Positions 45,846 through 57,970 of a stretch of 64,000 nucleotides of DNA are shown piece after piece. Both the position numbers and the translations under genes were made by a program. The notes under the pieces are model-generated. The model had not been told where the DNA came from. It saw only the letters and a list, made by a program, of their open reading frames with translations, and did no database searches. The stretch is from Triplophysa rosa. Taxonomy: Eukaryota > Chordata > Actinopteri > Cypriniformes > Nemacheilidae. The stretch's first letter is position 1. The number at the start of each line of letters is the position of its first letter. Location of the stretch: positions 29,901,071 to 29,965,070 of the forward strand of contig NC_079890.1 in NCBI RefSeq assembly GCF_024868665.1, written 5' to 3'.

Positions 45846-48800
45846 TGGTAAAAATGTTCATATGTTACATGAAAGAGAAATCAGATAACAGGGAGTGGCA
45901 AGGTGAAGCAAGATTTTAGCTGTCGTGTTCTGAGGTGACCACGTTTTTTTGGAAACTGATGCAAGGATGTAGAACTTTAGTAAAGCCAATAGGTAAGACA
46001 TTTCTAAGAGAAGACTGCAGAGGTTTTGATAATAGAGGAACAGAAGGAATAGTATCTGTATTGGCTATTGAGAATTAATTCAGTTCAGAATGTGAAAAAT
46101 GTGAGTTTATTAAATTGATGATAATAATAATAACAACAGCCTCCGACTAGGGTGCACGTGGTGGTGAAGTGAATCATCTTTGATTAAAAAGGAAAATAGA
46201 GACAGCCAGCAAGCAGAATGATGGCTTACTTCATTGTATAGCAAGGTATTCTGGGTATCTGCACCGACACCGCTCATATATCTGTATTTTTCGAGAAGGA
46301 AGACAGTCCAATTGCAGATTTATTGATAATTCGTCATAGTACGTCTATTGGTTGTATAAATGCTCATTTCACAGTTAAGATTCAGCAATAAACGTTAAGG
46401 TTATGGAAACACAATTTAACACAGCATTGTCAATGCAAGCCACAACGCAGGGCTCGAATTGCACATTTGCAGTTATTGATCATGTGAGTGTGGGGTCACT
46501 TTGTGACACCTATCATGCTAAACCTGTGTTGATAAGGTCAAGGACATATCAAGTGTGTGCTTTAAATGCATGAAATTGCAATACTCAGAATTGCATTTCA
46601 CAGTGGGTAATCACCCATGTGGGACCAGCTTTGGTTTTGGAGAGGTTTGATAAAGAAATAAAAGCAGGGAACAGGTTAATTGTGCATGTTAAAGAGGGTA
46701 AGACAAATGTGCATGCTGCAGTTTCGCTCCCCGCTCATTCGACCTCTGAGTGTTCACATAGGAAACCTCTTTAGGGAGATAAGCTAATGCATTGTCAGGT
46801 TAGTGAAATAAATGCATTTTTCCATGTTAAACAATTCATTATGCATCAATGAAGTGAGAAGGATGGCTCCCTTTCACAGGAAAGAAGGATAGTGGCTTGA
46901 TTTAACATTGACAAAGGTGTAACGGAATGCATTGTTGTAAATGAAAGGATTAAAAGCAATTCACCCAATCTAACAATCTAAATTTCATGTATTTAGTGAT
47001 TAGCATCTGACGTGAAATACAGGACACTGAGAAAAGGCTTTGGTGTTTCAATACATATTCTGACTGCTGTGTTGCCTCTTAATTTGCCTTGAATTGACGT
47101 TCCGGGCCTTTAACTTATGGGAGACACGCACAGAACATTGATCTATAAAAATATTGCTTGCTCTTCATTGAATTGGTTCATTTGCATTAGTGCTTCTTAA
47201 TTTTCCTTTATCGAGTGCTTACACATTTGAGGTGTTAATTAATCAACAATGGTATATTTTGTGTAAGAGAGGGATAGCAGTTGTTTCTAAATAGTTTTGT
47301 TTGTGGGAGTATTTGTAAGGTGTCACGCTTCTGCGGTTGGACCGTTGGAGTATACGGTATATGTGTGGACAGATGTAGTCTTGCATTGTCTTTCTTCGTC
47401 TTTTTCTGTCTCTTTCTCATCCACTCAGCTGGATAGTCATGCTCAGGTGTTTTCCCTTGAGAGTTGCATGTATCATCGGTATCACATACTGTACACACAC
47501 GCACACACGCGCACACACACAAAATCATTGCAGGTGTGGCTACATGTAATTTTGCACCATTATTCTTACACACCCACACACACAAAATGATTGCAGGTGT
47601 GGCTACATGTATAATGTAGCACCAATATTCTTACATTTTATTCTTTGTTTTGCCAAAAGCTAATTTCCTTTCCTTTTTGATCCTTTCAAAATGTCTTTCT
47701 TTTATTCAAAACAGATCTACAGACAGTAACTGTAGTGTGGTGTAGATTACAACAGAAAATAGTTTTACGTACTCTCTAAGACTCTAGAATTATTTTTTAC
47801 AATAACACATATGAGATAAAACTTGTTTTACTAAAACGCATATGGGGTAGGGCATATTGGATTGTTATATAGAATTTAATGTTAAAATACACCCTTTTAA
47901 TAGCAACAAAATGCAATACAATGTACAGTATACAGTCTTCTGTCATGATGAACTCTTTTCATTACATAACATCTCTTTAATGAAATCAGAATTGAGGTTT
48001 TAAGAATACCAGAAAGTAATATTCTCCCACACAAAAAAATACAAAATATCCAAACAATGGAATAATAGTCACAACACTATATTCCAAATATGATTTTTCT
48101 TCTGCACCGAAGAGTTTACAACTCTGCTTCATAATCTGCGGAATGCCTTGCCCCATAGATTTTAATTTCAAGTGCATTATTCTTAATTCAATTTTTTGTT
48201 TGTTATCACAAAATGAATCCCATACCTTGTGCAAAAAAGGCTGCGGGTCCGAGCTTCACCCACGTTCACTGGACCTAATCTTATCATACACAAGTGCCTT
48301 TGAGCTACAGCCAGAATATACTTGAGGTCAGTGACCACGCTTGTTTGTTTCCACCATCTCACTCATGGCCTCCAGGCAGAAGGGAGCAGATATTTCACAG
48401 CAGGCAATTTTGGTTAGTGAGTGAACATAAAACTTTGTAAGCAATTTGCATGTACTGTGAAGGTATCATAAAAATCTACGATTCTTTATCCTGCCTACTA
48501 TCTCACACAAGTATTTAGATCTAAACCAGTTTCATCTGACTGCCACATACATCTTGCTCTACAAATTGCATCTCAAAGCCAAATCACAGATGGGTGGCCA
48601 AATTAATTTTGGGAAATTACATTTCATATGTAGATTGCTCCTGGTTTAATGAGTGGATCACATTTTGTGTGTTCGTGTGCATACGTGCCTATTGGATGAG
48701 GGGATTTGGAATGCTAAACTGTCTGTCTGTGTGGGTGGGTCTTGGTGGGTGGAGGTTATAAATGAAAGGTTTCTCATAATGCACAGCATGCTGCTACACA

Positions 48801-49553
48801 CCAATGTGCAGCCTGTGTGTGCCATTTTTGCTAAAGTGTAAAAGTCTGTGCCCAATGGCCTGAGGCTTGCCTCCCTTCCCCTGGAAGCAGTTCAGGCTAA
48901 ATAACTCAGAACAGCACCTTCCTCTCTACCCCTAAACACTCCAATTTTCTGCCTCTTATGACACAGATGCAAGCTATACTTTTGGCCTGCAAGCACAGCA
49001 ATCTGCAGGAGAGCATTGATGCCAGACAGACAGTCAGAGAGAGAAAGAGAGGGATGGGAAGAGAGCAAAACGCACAGAAGAGTGATTTAGTTGAAGAACG
49101 GATGAAAAAAGGGAAGATGGAGAGATTACAAGGGGAAAATGGAACTGTGAAAATAGAAGTGAGTGAATGAGATAAAAGAAGGGTAGAGATGGTACTACAA
49201 GGCACTTGCGAGAAGCAGGGCCTGAGTACACAGAGTTTATGACAGCAGGAGAATCTACACGTTCCCCTAGGATGAACACATATTGCCTTATCACTCAAAG
49301 GATAGTGTGAAGGACAATGAGATGAGAGTGAGCGAAAGTCCCTTGAAGTCATGTGGATTGATTATTCGCAGGAACCTTGGAATTTTGTTTCTGTCTTGTT
49401 GCAACCCAACACCATAAAAACAATAATAATTTAAAATGTATTTACTTGAAATCTGTACTAATATAACAAATGGAAAATTTTTAAACAAATGTTTTACATT
49501 TCAAACTCCAGTAACACTTTAGGTTGTACTTCATCCATGTCCTTCTGAAACCT
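45846..49553. other. Non-coding DNA; (AC)n and a two-copy tandem repeat at 47495-47640
   Basis: Around 47495-47522 there is an (AC)n tract. The following unit CAAAATCATTGCAGGTGTGG...ATTCTTAC is repeated once more, in two copies of about 64 bases (about 47513-47575 and 47577-47640). No gene recognised elsewhere. Confidence 0.5.
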
Positions 49554-49956
49554 CCCTTACAGAAAAGACACATGAATTTCACATGTTTTTTACATGTTTT
49601 TCGCATGTGATCACATGTATACAACATGTGTTTAACATGTGCAAAAAAACACGTGTGATCACATGTGAAATGTGTGTTTTTGGAACATTTTGGTGTGAAT
49701 TCCAAAAAAAAACCCATGGGATAACATATAAAAACCAATGGGATGACATGTGCAACATGTGGTGACGTGAAGAACATGTGATCACATGTGGAGACATGTC
49801 GCATATGTTATCCCATGGGTTTTTACATGTTATCCCATGGGTTTCACGTGGGAATTCACATGGAATTCACACCAAAATGTTCCAAAAACACACATTTCAC
49901 ATGTGATCACATGTGTTTTTTGCACATGTGAATTTCGTGTGTCTTTTCTGTAAGGG
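49554..49956. mobile_element. MITE composed of CACATGTG/ATGTGATCACAT palindromes
   Basis: Perfect inverted ends CCCTTACAGAAAAGACAC (49554) and GTGTCTTTTCTGTAAGGG (ending 49956). Further inverted pairs run inward: AATTTCACATG, ATGTGATCACATGT, TTTTTGGAACATTTTGGTGT, CCCATGGGATAACAT. The whole element is close to one long imperfect hairpin of 403 bp. CT flanks both sides, so the target duplication may be 2 bp. The frames on both strands (Phe/Thr/Cys/His-rich) are by-products of the palindromes. Confidence 0.85.
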
Positions 49957-50011
49957 CTCGGATGTCCAAATTTGCTGTTTTTCAGGAAATAGAAAAATAA
50001 ATACTGTAGTG

Positions 50012-50175
50012 TGTTGGCAAAGTTTACAAGCACTTTTTTTAAGCACCTTTTTACTTTTTATTGGTTAGATATTTGCAAAACCCAGTGATAAACATAAAGG
50101 GTGACTAATTTTAATGATTAATGACAAAAAAAAATTACAAAACATGGAGAAACAAGGTTTCAGAAGGACAGCAGC
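50012..50175. repeat. Interspersed repeat, copy 2 (see 3950-4135)
   Basis: Shares TTTATTGGTTAGATATTT, ATGGAGA and AGAAGGACA with 3950-4135 in the same order and orientation. Confidence 0.6.
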
Positions 50176-50177
50176 GT

Positions 50178-50292
50178 TTTGTTAATGTGAATCCCCTAGT
50201 TAGCATGAACTAACAATGAACAATACTTCTACAACATTTATTAATCTTAGTTCATGTTTATTTCAGTATTTACTAATACATTTTTAAAAATG
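50178..50292. repeat. MITE fragment (AACTAACAATGAACAATAC)
   Basis: CATGAACTAACAATGAACAA, ACATTTATTAATCTTAGTT and ATTTACTAATACATTT form a sequence typical of a common cyprinid MITE. The ends are not complete. Confidence 0.5.
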
Positions 50293-50340
50293 ATTCATAC
50301 TTTTTTTAGCAGGAGATTCCTTTTTATTTATTTACTTTTA

Positions 50341-50985
50341 TACCAGAGGTTCTGGACATCTTGTTCAGATACATGGCATCATGTACAGTATTATATCAAA
50401 TACCAACAGATATAAAAATCAAAACCTGAATTGCTCTTATAGAAATATTATAATGGGTCGTGGTTAGATCTTCCATCAGCACATTGGTTCAAAACAAACA
50501 TCCAAATCAACAAAAAATGGGTTACTGAACACAAAATCAAGATCCTGCCATAGCCATCCCAGTTCCCTGACCTGAACCCTATAGCAATTAGAAAATGAGT
50601 GGGATGAACTGAAAAAGGGGGAGCACCAACATTTGAAAGATCTGGAGAAATTCTTTATAGAGGAATGGACTCGGATGACTCTCAATGTATTCTCAAACCT
50701 CATCAGACTGAAAAGAAAACACTCAGAGCTGTTTTTCTTATAAATTGAAGTTGCGGAGTGTATTAAATTCAAGGGTGCCAATAATTGTGGCCAACATGTA
50801 TGGAAGAAAAACATTTTTTTTACAATGTGATATTCCCCCTACTTCAAATTGTTTCCCTTCAATGAAATGTTGGAATTTTGTAGATTCTTTTTAATAAAAG
50901 ATCAAAACGAGAAAGAATGCAGATTTATTTTACAGCCTTCTTTGCTCATATTTACCAAGTGTGCCAATAATATTGGAGGGCACTG
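50341..50985 (+). pseudogene. Tc1/mariner transposase 3' remnant with right terminus
   Basis: The degraded C-terminus of a Tc1-like transposase is readable around 50560-50640 (FPDLNPIA, the usual SPDLNPIE motif with the catalytic E lost) and through KTLRAVFL near 50710. Several stops and frameshifts break it. The element ends GCCAATAATATTGGAGGGCACTG at 50985, followed by TA. This is a Tc1 inverted terminal repeat with its TA target. The 5' half is missing. Confidence 0.8.
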
Positions 50986-50987
50986 TA

Positions 50988-52008
50988 TTTTAAAAAAGGA
51001 AAAGCAATAATCTCTTCCATCCTATGGAAAGCTTAGCAGAAGAGTTTCATTCACCATGTTCTCTCTGTCTCTCAGGCCACCAGTGCTTCATATAGTTTGT
51101 GTGCTCTGGACCATAGGGAAATTTGTCCATACTATCAGCACTAGCAGATTCTGCCTGTAGACCAGGCAAAGCTGATGTGTGGTGGACTTGGAATGCGAGA
51201 GGCGCTAGCGCTAGGCTAATATAGACTAGGCAGAGTGCTGTGGAGAAAATTAGAGCTTGGAGAATGAACATGCAAAAGTTAGAAAGTTTGTGAAAAGAGT
51301 TATTTCAACTTTTGTCTATTTTTAATGTTACAATTCAGTGAGCACAACTAAATATCAACTTTGTGGACATGTTTCCCTGACAGAATAAATGTGTTTGTTT
51401 ATATATTTAAATGACTACTGGAAGAGACTTGCAATGGATTTATTGTTGTTGACATTTTCGTTTGTTGTTAACCGCACTGTATCTTCAGGCTTCAAGAGGA
51501 AGCTATTGACATGCATCGCCTGGTCTATCGCGGAATTATCTCCATTAGCATTTAGCCTCAGAAACTAATTGTCTGATTAATGCCAATCCAAACCGTTTTA
51601 TACCTTGCATGTTAGTAAATGCCTATGCAAAACACTCCTCAGATCCTGACATGGCATTTAGTGGCTGATTTTAGTTTAGACTTGTCAAGTGCTCTCACCT
51701 CTTCAGCCAAATGAGCTGCGTTCAGTCTGCATTTCTAATGTCATGCAGAGGTGTGATTATGGCTTGTAGCAGTGTTCTTTGCCTCCCTATAGTGCACGTA
51801 ATTAATATGTATTTCAGAATATTTTTTAAATGTACCCCCTTACATATTTTGTGTAATATACTTGATTTGTCATTTACTGTTTTGCCCAACACTGATAAAG
51901 CCCAATATTACTCCTTTTCCTATTTTAAGCATTTATTTATTTTTCATTTCTATGTGAGTAGACAATAGATATTTGTACTTATTTTCCCATGTCTCCTTGA
52001 AAAGCCTT
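50988..52008. other. Non-coding DNA
   Basis: No gene recognised. 51485-51620 looks unique, with homeodomain-like cores (CTAATTGTCTGATTAATGCC). Confidence 0.4.
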
Positions 52009-52011
52009 ACT

Positions 52012-53209
52012 AGCTGCGTTTACATGGACACATCGGATTGAATTTAATCAGATTGTGCAATCTGAATGTAGTGTTTACATGAAAGGTAAATTAAGTGATC
52101 TGATTGATGTGCGTGTTTAAATGTCAAGCTTCAAATCCAATATAATCTGCTGACATGCCCACACTGCACAAGTGTTCACCTAAATACCCACTAAAACAGT
52201 GTTTTAAAACACATGTTGTGTTTATTTTATTTTACAAACAGCACGAAAAAAATGTATAGTTTATAAAGGCAGAGATATGTCTCGTGCCAATGAAGCACGA
52301 GCACATCCGATGCGGTTTTACCATGGTAAAACCATGACAAAACTACCAAGACCCACCAAAGCGTTTGCAGGCAAACAAGAATTAAAATAAAATTTTAGCA
52401 ACAGCTAATACCGAACTGTAGAAGTGATAATATGTGGATTCATATATCAGCATTAACGGCAAACAGAGACGGGCGCGGTGGACGCAGGTATCATTATAAT
52501 ATTCACAAAACGGCTACTCAAACAATGTTATAAGCACAGATGTGTTTATTTTATGTCACAGACACCAGCATAATAATTTACAATTCATAAATGCAAAATA
52601 ATGTTTACATATCAATGAAGCAAGGTCGTTACAGCGATTTACCATGGTGAAAACAGTTAATCCTTCTAAAGCACATGTAAGTAAACGATAAATAAAATAA
52701 ATGTTGGTAGCCTACTACGAATATGAATTAAATTTTATGATTAGATATTTTAGTCTACAGTATGTTTGTACATCTGCAAATGTATCGTGTTTAAAAAAGG
52801 AACTGAGAAATTGCGGTTAAAAACTCACTCCAGGGAAACAGTCAAGACATTTTAAATGCATAGAAACATTAATATGTTCATTTAGAGATGACAAGCATAT
52901 GGAAATTTGTACCGCTTTGTCAGATTTATGGTTTACATAACCTGCTCCGCTCCGTGCGTCATACGCCTTTACGTCTGTACGAGCCAGCGTCGTCTTTGCA
53001 CATGCGCACAACTTCCTATTTAGGTTTTATCTGATCAAGTGTTTACATGTCCTATCAAGCGGATTACAAACGGTATAAACCACCCCTTACAATCTGACTG
53101 AAATTTCAATGGGCTTGTGCATTTTTAATCTGATTGACGTGTTTATATGGAGCGTTTTCATTCGGATTTGATTTTTAATCGGATTACATTGGTCTATGTA
53201 AACGCAGCT
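52012..53209. mobile_element. DNA element with AGCTGCGTTTACAT termini
   Basis: AGCTGCGTTTACATGGAC at the left and GTCTATGTAAACGCAGCT at the right are inverted termini. ACT flanks both (52009-52011 and 53210-53212), giving a possible 3-bp duplication as in PIF/Harbinger. Subterminal regions carry repeated ATCTGATT/AATCGGATT motifs. No transposase was seen. The interior contains a diverged internal duplication (52208-52394 versus 52537-52703). Confidence 0.7.
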
Positions 53210-53212
53210 ACT

Positions 53213-53968
53213 GCCATCCTCTCTACACTAATAGGCCCCTTCCTGGGCCCGTCTGAAGCCATTTCGTCCAGAGAAAGCAAAACTTCCAATTGCTCACTTG
53301 AATTTCCCCGGCATGTCCACCTAACACTAGCAGAATAAAAGAAAAATGGATAAAAACAGATAAAAAAATCCTCATCAATGTAGTACAGCAGTGAACATTA
53401 AAGGAGGCTCATTCTTCACTGACCCTTTCCTGCCACCATGCAAAAACAAATTAAGCTTTAGTTGTTTCAGTTGTCTGTGAGAGTTGTGTATTGATTTTTG
53501 GCCAATCCTCCCCGGGGCTGTAGAGTTCTAAAGCACTGAAGTGAAAAGCCACGCTCGGACCAAATGAAAATTGTCTGGGAAAAATAAATAAATAAGTGGT
53601 TTAGAGATCAAGCAAGTGTAATGTTTTCCTCTGTATACAGTCAGCTTGGTCATGTCATGAGAACACTTTAAAGGTGTCAATCGTTGTCCTTTGTTATAAT
53701 GGTTTTGTATGTGTGGAAAATAGCCTATACCTTTTGAAGTCATGCTTGTAATCTATTCCTGTTCTTGTTAGATGAGAGGTTCTTGGAGTCTCAAAAGGAA
53801 CACAAACAAATGAACAAAGCTCTTAATATAAAAATGGAGGTTTGCCTTATATGCACACCACATATTTAACACCACGTGTTTTTCTCTGTCAGGTATCACA
53901 ACAACCAGCTGTTGGATTGTTCATATAGTTAAAATAGACTTGGTTCAAGCAGTGACAAGCCTACTATA
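53213..53968. other. Non-coding DNA, nothing recognised
   Basis: Flank between the 52012-53209 element and the hAT at 53977. No gene, RNA gene or repeat terminus recognised. Confidence 0.4.
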
Positions 53969-53976
53969 TAAATCTG

Positions 53977-54063
53977 TAGGGATGCACCGAATGTTCGGCA
54001 ACCGAAAATATTCGTCTGAAAATAGCAAAATTTTACCGAACATGACGTGTGATATGATCGAGC

Positions 54064-54104
<41 letters not shown>

Positions 54105-54835
54105 GCCGCGCCGGAGTACATTTCTGGATGAAAGCGTCTTCACCGGTCGGTAACTTGTGTACTTCAGACTGGAGCGGGCGGACAGAGTAGCCTCCTAGTA
54201 ACATCCTTTGACATCATACAGTGGTCGCGTGCACACAATTCCATGTAACGTTACTAAACAACTTGTCCGGCTATGTTCTGTGCATCACGGCCACGAGTGC
54301 ACCTTCTGAGAGAACAGTGACAGTCATCTTTTGTGGGCAGAGTTTGGAGGACAAACGTGAACTGAAATGTTTGTCAGTCAGAATTGCTTGCATGGATGTT
54401 TTTTTCTTCTTTAAATCATTTTGCAATATAGCCTATAATAATCCAACAGTTTTCGTTTATTCATATTTTTGCTTATAATATTGAATGACACTTTTAAATT
54501 AAGTGTTTTGTTGTAGGGTTACAGAGTACAGTAGTACATTCTTTCAGCAGTCAGTCTTAGGCCTATAATATAGGCTATTCAAGAAGGGAGGGGCTCAATT
54601 TTTTTTTATTTAGCTTACTTGTTTTGCTCAACTTTATTTTAAGTTATATTGTATTATATTGAAAAGCAAGACAAAATATAAAAAGCATTTTGACCATTCA
54701 GTTTATACAATAGTGAAAAAATTGGCTAAATAAATAGAAGAAATGTGAAAAGCCATGTTCGGTATTCGGCCTTCGGCCAAGTGCCTCATTTCTATTCGGC
54801 CTTCGGCCAAGAATTTTCATTTCGGTGCATCCCTA
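53977..54835 (+). mobile_element. hAT element, internally deleted, with dimerisation-domain remnant
   Basis: TAGGGATGCACCGAA at the left and TTCGGTGCATCCCTA at the right are perfect inverted ends. The 8-bp flanks TAAATCTG (53969-53976) and TATATCTG (54836-54843) match at 7 of 8 positions, the hAT signature. Within the element, 54270-54340 reads ITATSAPSERTVTVIFCGQ, a remnant of the hAT C-terminal dimerisation domain (consensus ATSAPSER..S..G). An (AG)n tract is at 54067-54101. The rest of the transposase is deleted, so it is not autonomous. Confidence 0.85.
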
Positions 54836-54999
54836 TATATCTGACATATTTTCCTGGGTCTCATTTGGTTGTTATTTTTTAGCTGCACTTTGCTACCTGA
54901 TGTCATATTGCCATGGCCATGATTTTATTTTGTGGTGTGTTGACATGTTGAATATCTACTTAGTATACTGTATAAATGACAGTAATAATCAGAGGTGGG

Positions 55000-56820
55000 C
55001 AGAGATGGGAAGTAACGAAGTACAAATACTTCGTTACTTAAGTAGATTTTTCTGGTATCTGTACTTTACTCCACTATTTATTTTTCTGACGACTTTTTAC
55101 TTTCACTTCTTACATTTTTACGCAAATACCTGTACTTTCTACTTCTTACATTTTCAAACCAGGCTCGTTACTTTAGTTTTAATCTGTATTTGATGCACAA
55201 TCAATATTATTTCTTGTCATTGCGTGACTTTTTCAACCTAATGATAGGTCTGCCTAAAAGCCGAAGCGCTGTGTGAGGTGGCCACTAGCCAATCAAATGT
55301 AAGAAGGCGGGAGTTACTGTTTACAGAGCAAAGCGGTGACCAATCAAATCAAAGAAGACGGAGTAACTGTTCTCAGATCTCGAGCGTGATATTCTGCATC
55401 ATGTGGTGACTCGTGAATGGTAGGGTTTTTTAGCGCGAAAGGACCAGATTTTAAATATGTAATTTAGCTATTTAGCTATTCGCATGTTCTACAAACATAT
55501 ACTTCACGAAAGATGTACTGTAGCTCTGTCAGAAGTTAAGGCAGCTCGTTAAGTTAAGCGCATTATTGTTGCTGTTGTTCATTAGTATGTATGAATTGCA
55601 TGTTTTTTGCTATCGTGGTGTGTGCGTTAAGTTCATGAACGAGTGAAAAATACCTGCTCATTGCGTTGCTTTCGATGAACTAATTATAGTGGGCACTTTT
55701 GCACAAAAATGTGCTAATTTCCTGATTGCCATTTGAAGTGGTTTCTGGACATATCCTATTAGTCTTATTTTCTAATTTTCTTAATGCATTTGCCTTGTTT
55801 GATCTGTTTGATCTATTTTCCTGATTTTTATTATATTTTTTCATCTTGTCATGATTAAAATTATAAGGAAATAAAAAACGATCCTTATCAACGTTGATTG
55901 ACATTGCAATAAAATACTATCACATTATTTTGGAAGTTAAAATTTTGGGCTGGTTTTTGTTGGAGTGAGTAGGTTTTAGTGAGCCTTTGGGCTGGAAATC
56001 ATCCACCTAATCTAGCAACACTGACATCAGTTTTAATGTTGAACGAGTGTAACGTACAATGTAAGAGGCTAAACATTTAATATTTTAAAGCGAGGCATAA
56101 TTTCAAGAAATGTGTTTAACCAATCGAGAAAAACAGTAATGGTTACCAAGTAAATTGACTTGCCTAATTAATTATCTCTTTATTTCTCAGTTTTCTCTTT
56201 TTGACAAGATCTCCCAAGTGTCTACAACCTTTGTATAATGATATGTCCATGAATGGTCTGTGCTTAAAATTTAAAGGGACAGTTAATCTAAAATTGAAAG
56301 CAGTGAAATTCTGTTATAAAATGTTTTGACAATCACAGTACCAAACAGTAATTTCCTGGCTATTACGCATCGCAGACATAGGCTAGTAGTCTAAGAATTG
56401 CTGCCACGACCAAGGCGGAAGGCAACACAAAGAATAGCTAAAATTATGGTTGAGAACTTGAGACAAAGGGAATTCTGTCACAATTATTATCAATACGCTT
56501 GTCCTTTACACTCTTATCTTACATCATAATTGTATTATAAATTTGTGTTATAAAGATAGTGGCAAATATATTTATTCCATCAGTCTTTTTTATGCTAGTG
56601 TTCTACATAATGGTAGTTCAGTTGTGAGGTACGAGCGTGACTCTAAAACAGGTAGTAGTATTGGCTACTTTTTACTTAAGTACATTTTAGAGCCCATACT
56701 TTATACTTTTACTTGAGTAAACAAGTTTAGTCAGTACTTCAACTTTTACTTGAGTACTTTTAAACATGAGTATCTGTACTTCTACTTAAGTAAAGGATGT
56801 GTGTACTTTTGCCATCTCTG
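55000..56820. mobile_element. Second hAT-type element nested 10 bp inside the first
   Basis: Ends CAGAGATGGGAAGTAACG and, in inverse, CAGAGATGGCAAAAGTACAC. The 8-bp duplication GAGGTGGG is at 54992-54999 and 56821-56828; the copies are the outer element's own subterminal sequence, which proves nesting. Subterminal regions carry many ACTTAAGTA/TACTTGAGTA motifs. No transposase was recognised; non-autonomous, 1,821 bp. Confidence 0.85.
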
Positions 56821-56885
56821 GAGGTGGGACCAAGTCATTGTATTGCAAGTCACAAGTAGGTCTCGAGTCTTTGCCCTCAAGTCCC

Positions 56886-57001
56886 GAGTCAAGTCCCAAG
56901 TCAAGACAGACAAGTCCCGAGTCAAGTCCCAAGTCAAGACCGACAAGTCTCAAGTCAAGTCCCAAGTCAAGACCGACAAGTCTCAAGTCAAGTCCCAAGT
57001 C
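56886..57001. repeat. 33-bp subterminal tandem repeat, ~3.5 copies
   Basis: Units of 33 bases beginning GAGTCAAGTCCCAAGTCAAG recur from 56886. The 33-base period keeps one frame open (SRVKSQVKTDK repeats), which explains the artefactual long frame at 56750-57142. The repeats belong to the subterminal region of the outer hAT element. Confidence 0.85.
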
Positions 57002-57275
57002 CTACAGTTTGAGTTTCGAGTCCTTTCGAGTCCCTTTAAAGGGAACCCGGTGTATAGAGAGATGTATGGCTTAATGCGTTGTAATAGCCTTACACTACTA
57101 GCATTTGTCATTAGAAACACATCAAATATGTTCAGTTCTTAAAAAAACCCTAAATGTAATACTCATTTTAACCTAAGGAGGCCGCCATGTCTTTTTCGAT
57201 GACGTAAACTGGTTGCACGCACAGCTAGGCAGCCAAACTAAACACAGACACACTAATCAGTTCTTCAGTAAATAT

Positions 57276-57280
<5 letters not shown>

Positions 57281-57313
<33 letters not shown>

Positions 57314-57330
57314 TATATATATATATATAT
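57281..57330. repeat. (TA)n microsatellite
   Basis: TA dinucleotide run with one CAG interruption, directly adjacent to the LTR fragment. Confidence 0.9.
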
Positions 57331-57331
57331 G

Positions 57332-57537
57332 TGTAACAATGTTCACAGCAAGGAAGAAGGAGCAGGGAACCGGCGAACGTTGAACAACAAAACTTTAAAA
57401 AAATAAACAAACAACAAAACGAAAGTAAAATGCCGGCAGCTCCCTCACGGTCGACTGCCGGTCACACATAATAAAACATAACGTAAAGTCCAGGCCTGGT
57501 TCTCTCTCGTCCTTTACCATTGTCGCTCCTCCTTTTA
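57332..57537 (-). mobile_element. LTR fragment, same family as 4145-4472
   Basis: On the minus strand it ends ATTGTTACA and shares GAACCAGGCCTGGA, GACCGTGAGGGAGCTG and CGCCGGTTCCC with the solo LTR at 4145-4472. The part corresponding to the LTR 5' end is missing. Confidence 0.65.
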
Positions 57538-57970
57538 TATAATGCTAACAGAAGAAAGAAAGAAAATAAAGACACTATTTGGTGTATTTTCCTACATTTT
57601 AATATTGTTTGTCAGAAACAACACAAACATGCATATTAATAACCAAAATCATTTCGAATTTATCATATACACAATGTTTTAGCCATTATACAATGCATTT
57701 TATCCAGATTTTGACTTTTTGATGTTGATTTAACAACATCAGTAGCCTAACGTTATTCTCTTCTCTCCCTCGGTCATTAGCTGACGGGGGCTAATATTCA
57801 CGTGTGCTCTAATACAAAATAAATAACCAAACCGCAAGCATTATTATTGTGTTTATCAGTATATTCTGATAATGTATAAAGTATAAAATTCCGGTGGATG
57901 CTGATGTCTTAAATAGTCTTAAATGTCTCAAAGGCGGTAGTTTAAAGCTATGATTTAATGCACGCTCACC

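Noticed and set aside
49481..50033. Several frames of 60-107 codons on both strands
   Set aside because: All arise from the palindromic CACATGTG MITE.
56750..57142. 130-codon frame with repeated SRVKSQVKTDK
   Set aside because: It is created by a 33-base tandem repeat whose period is a multiple of three; it belongs to non-coding subterminal hAT sequence.
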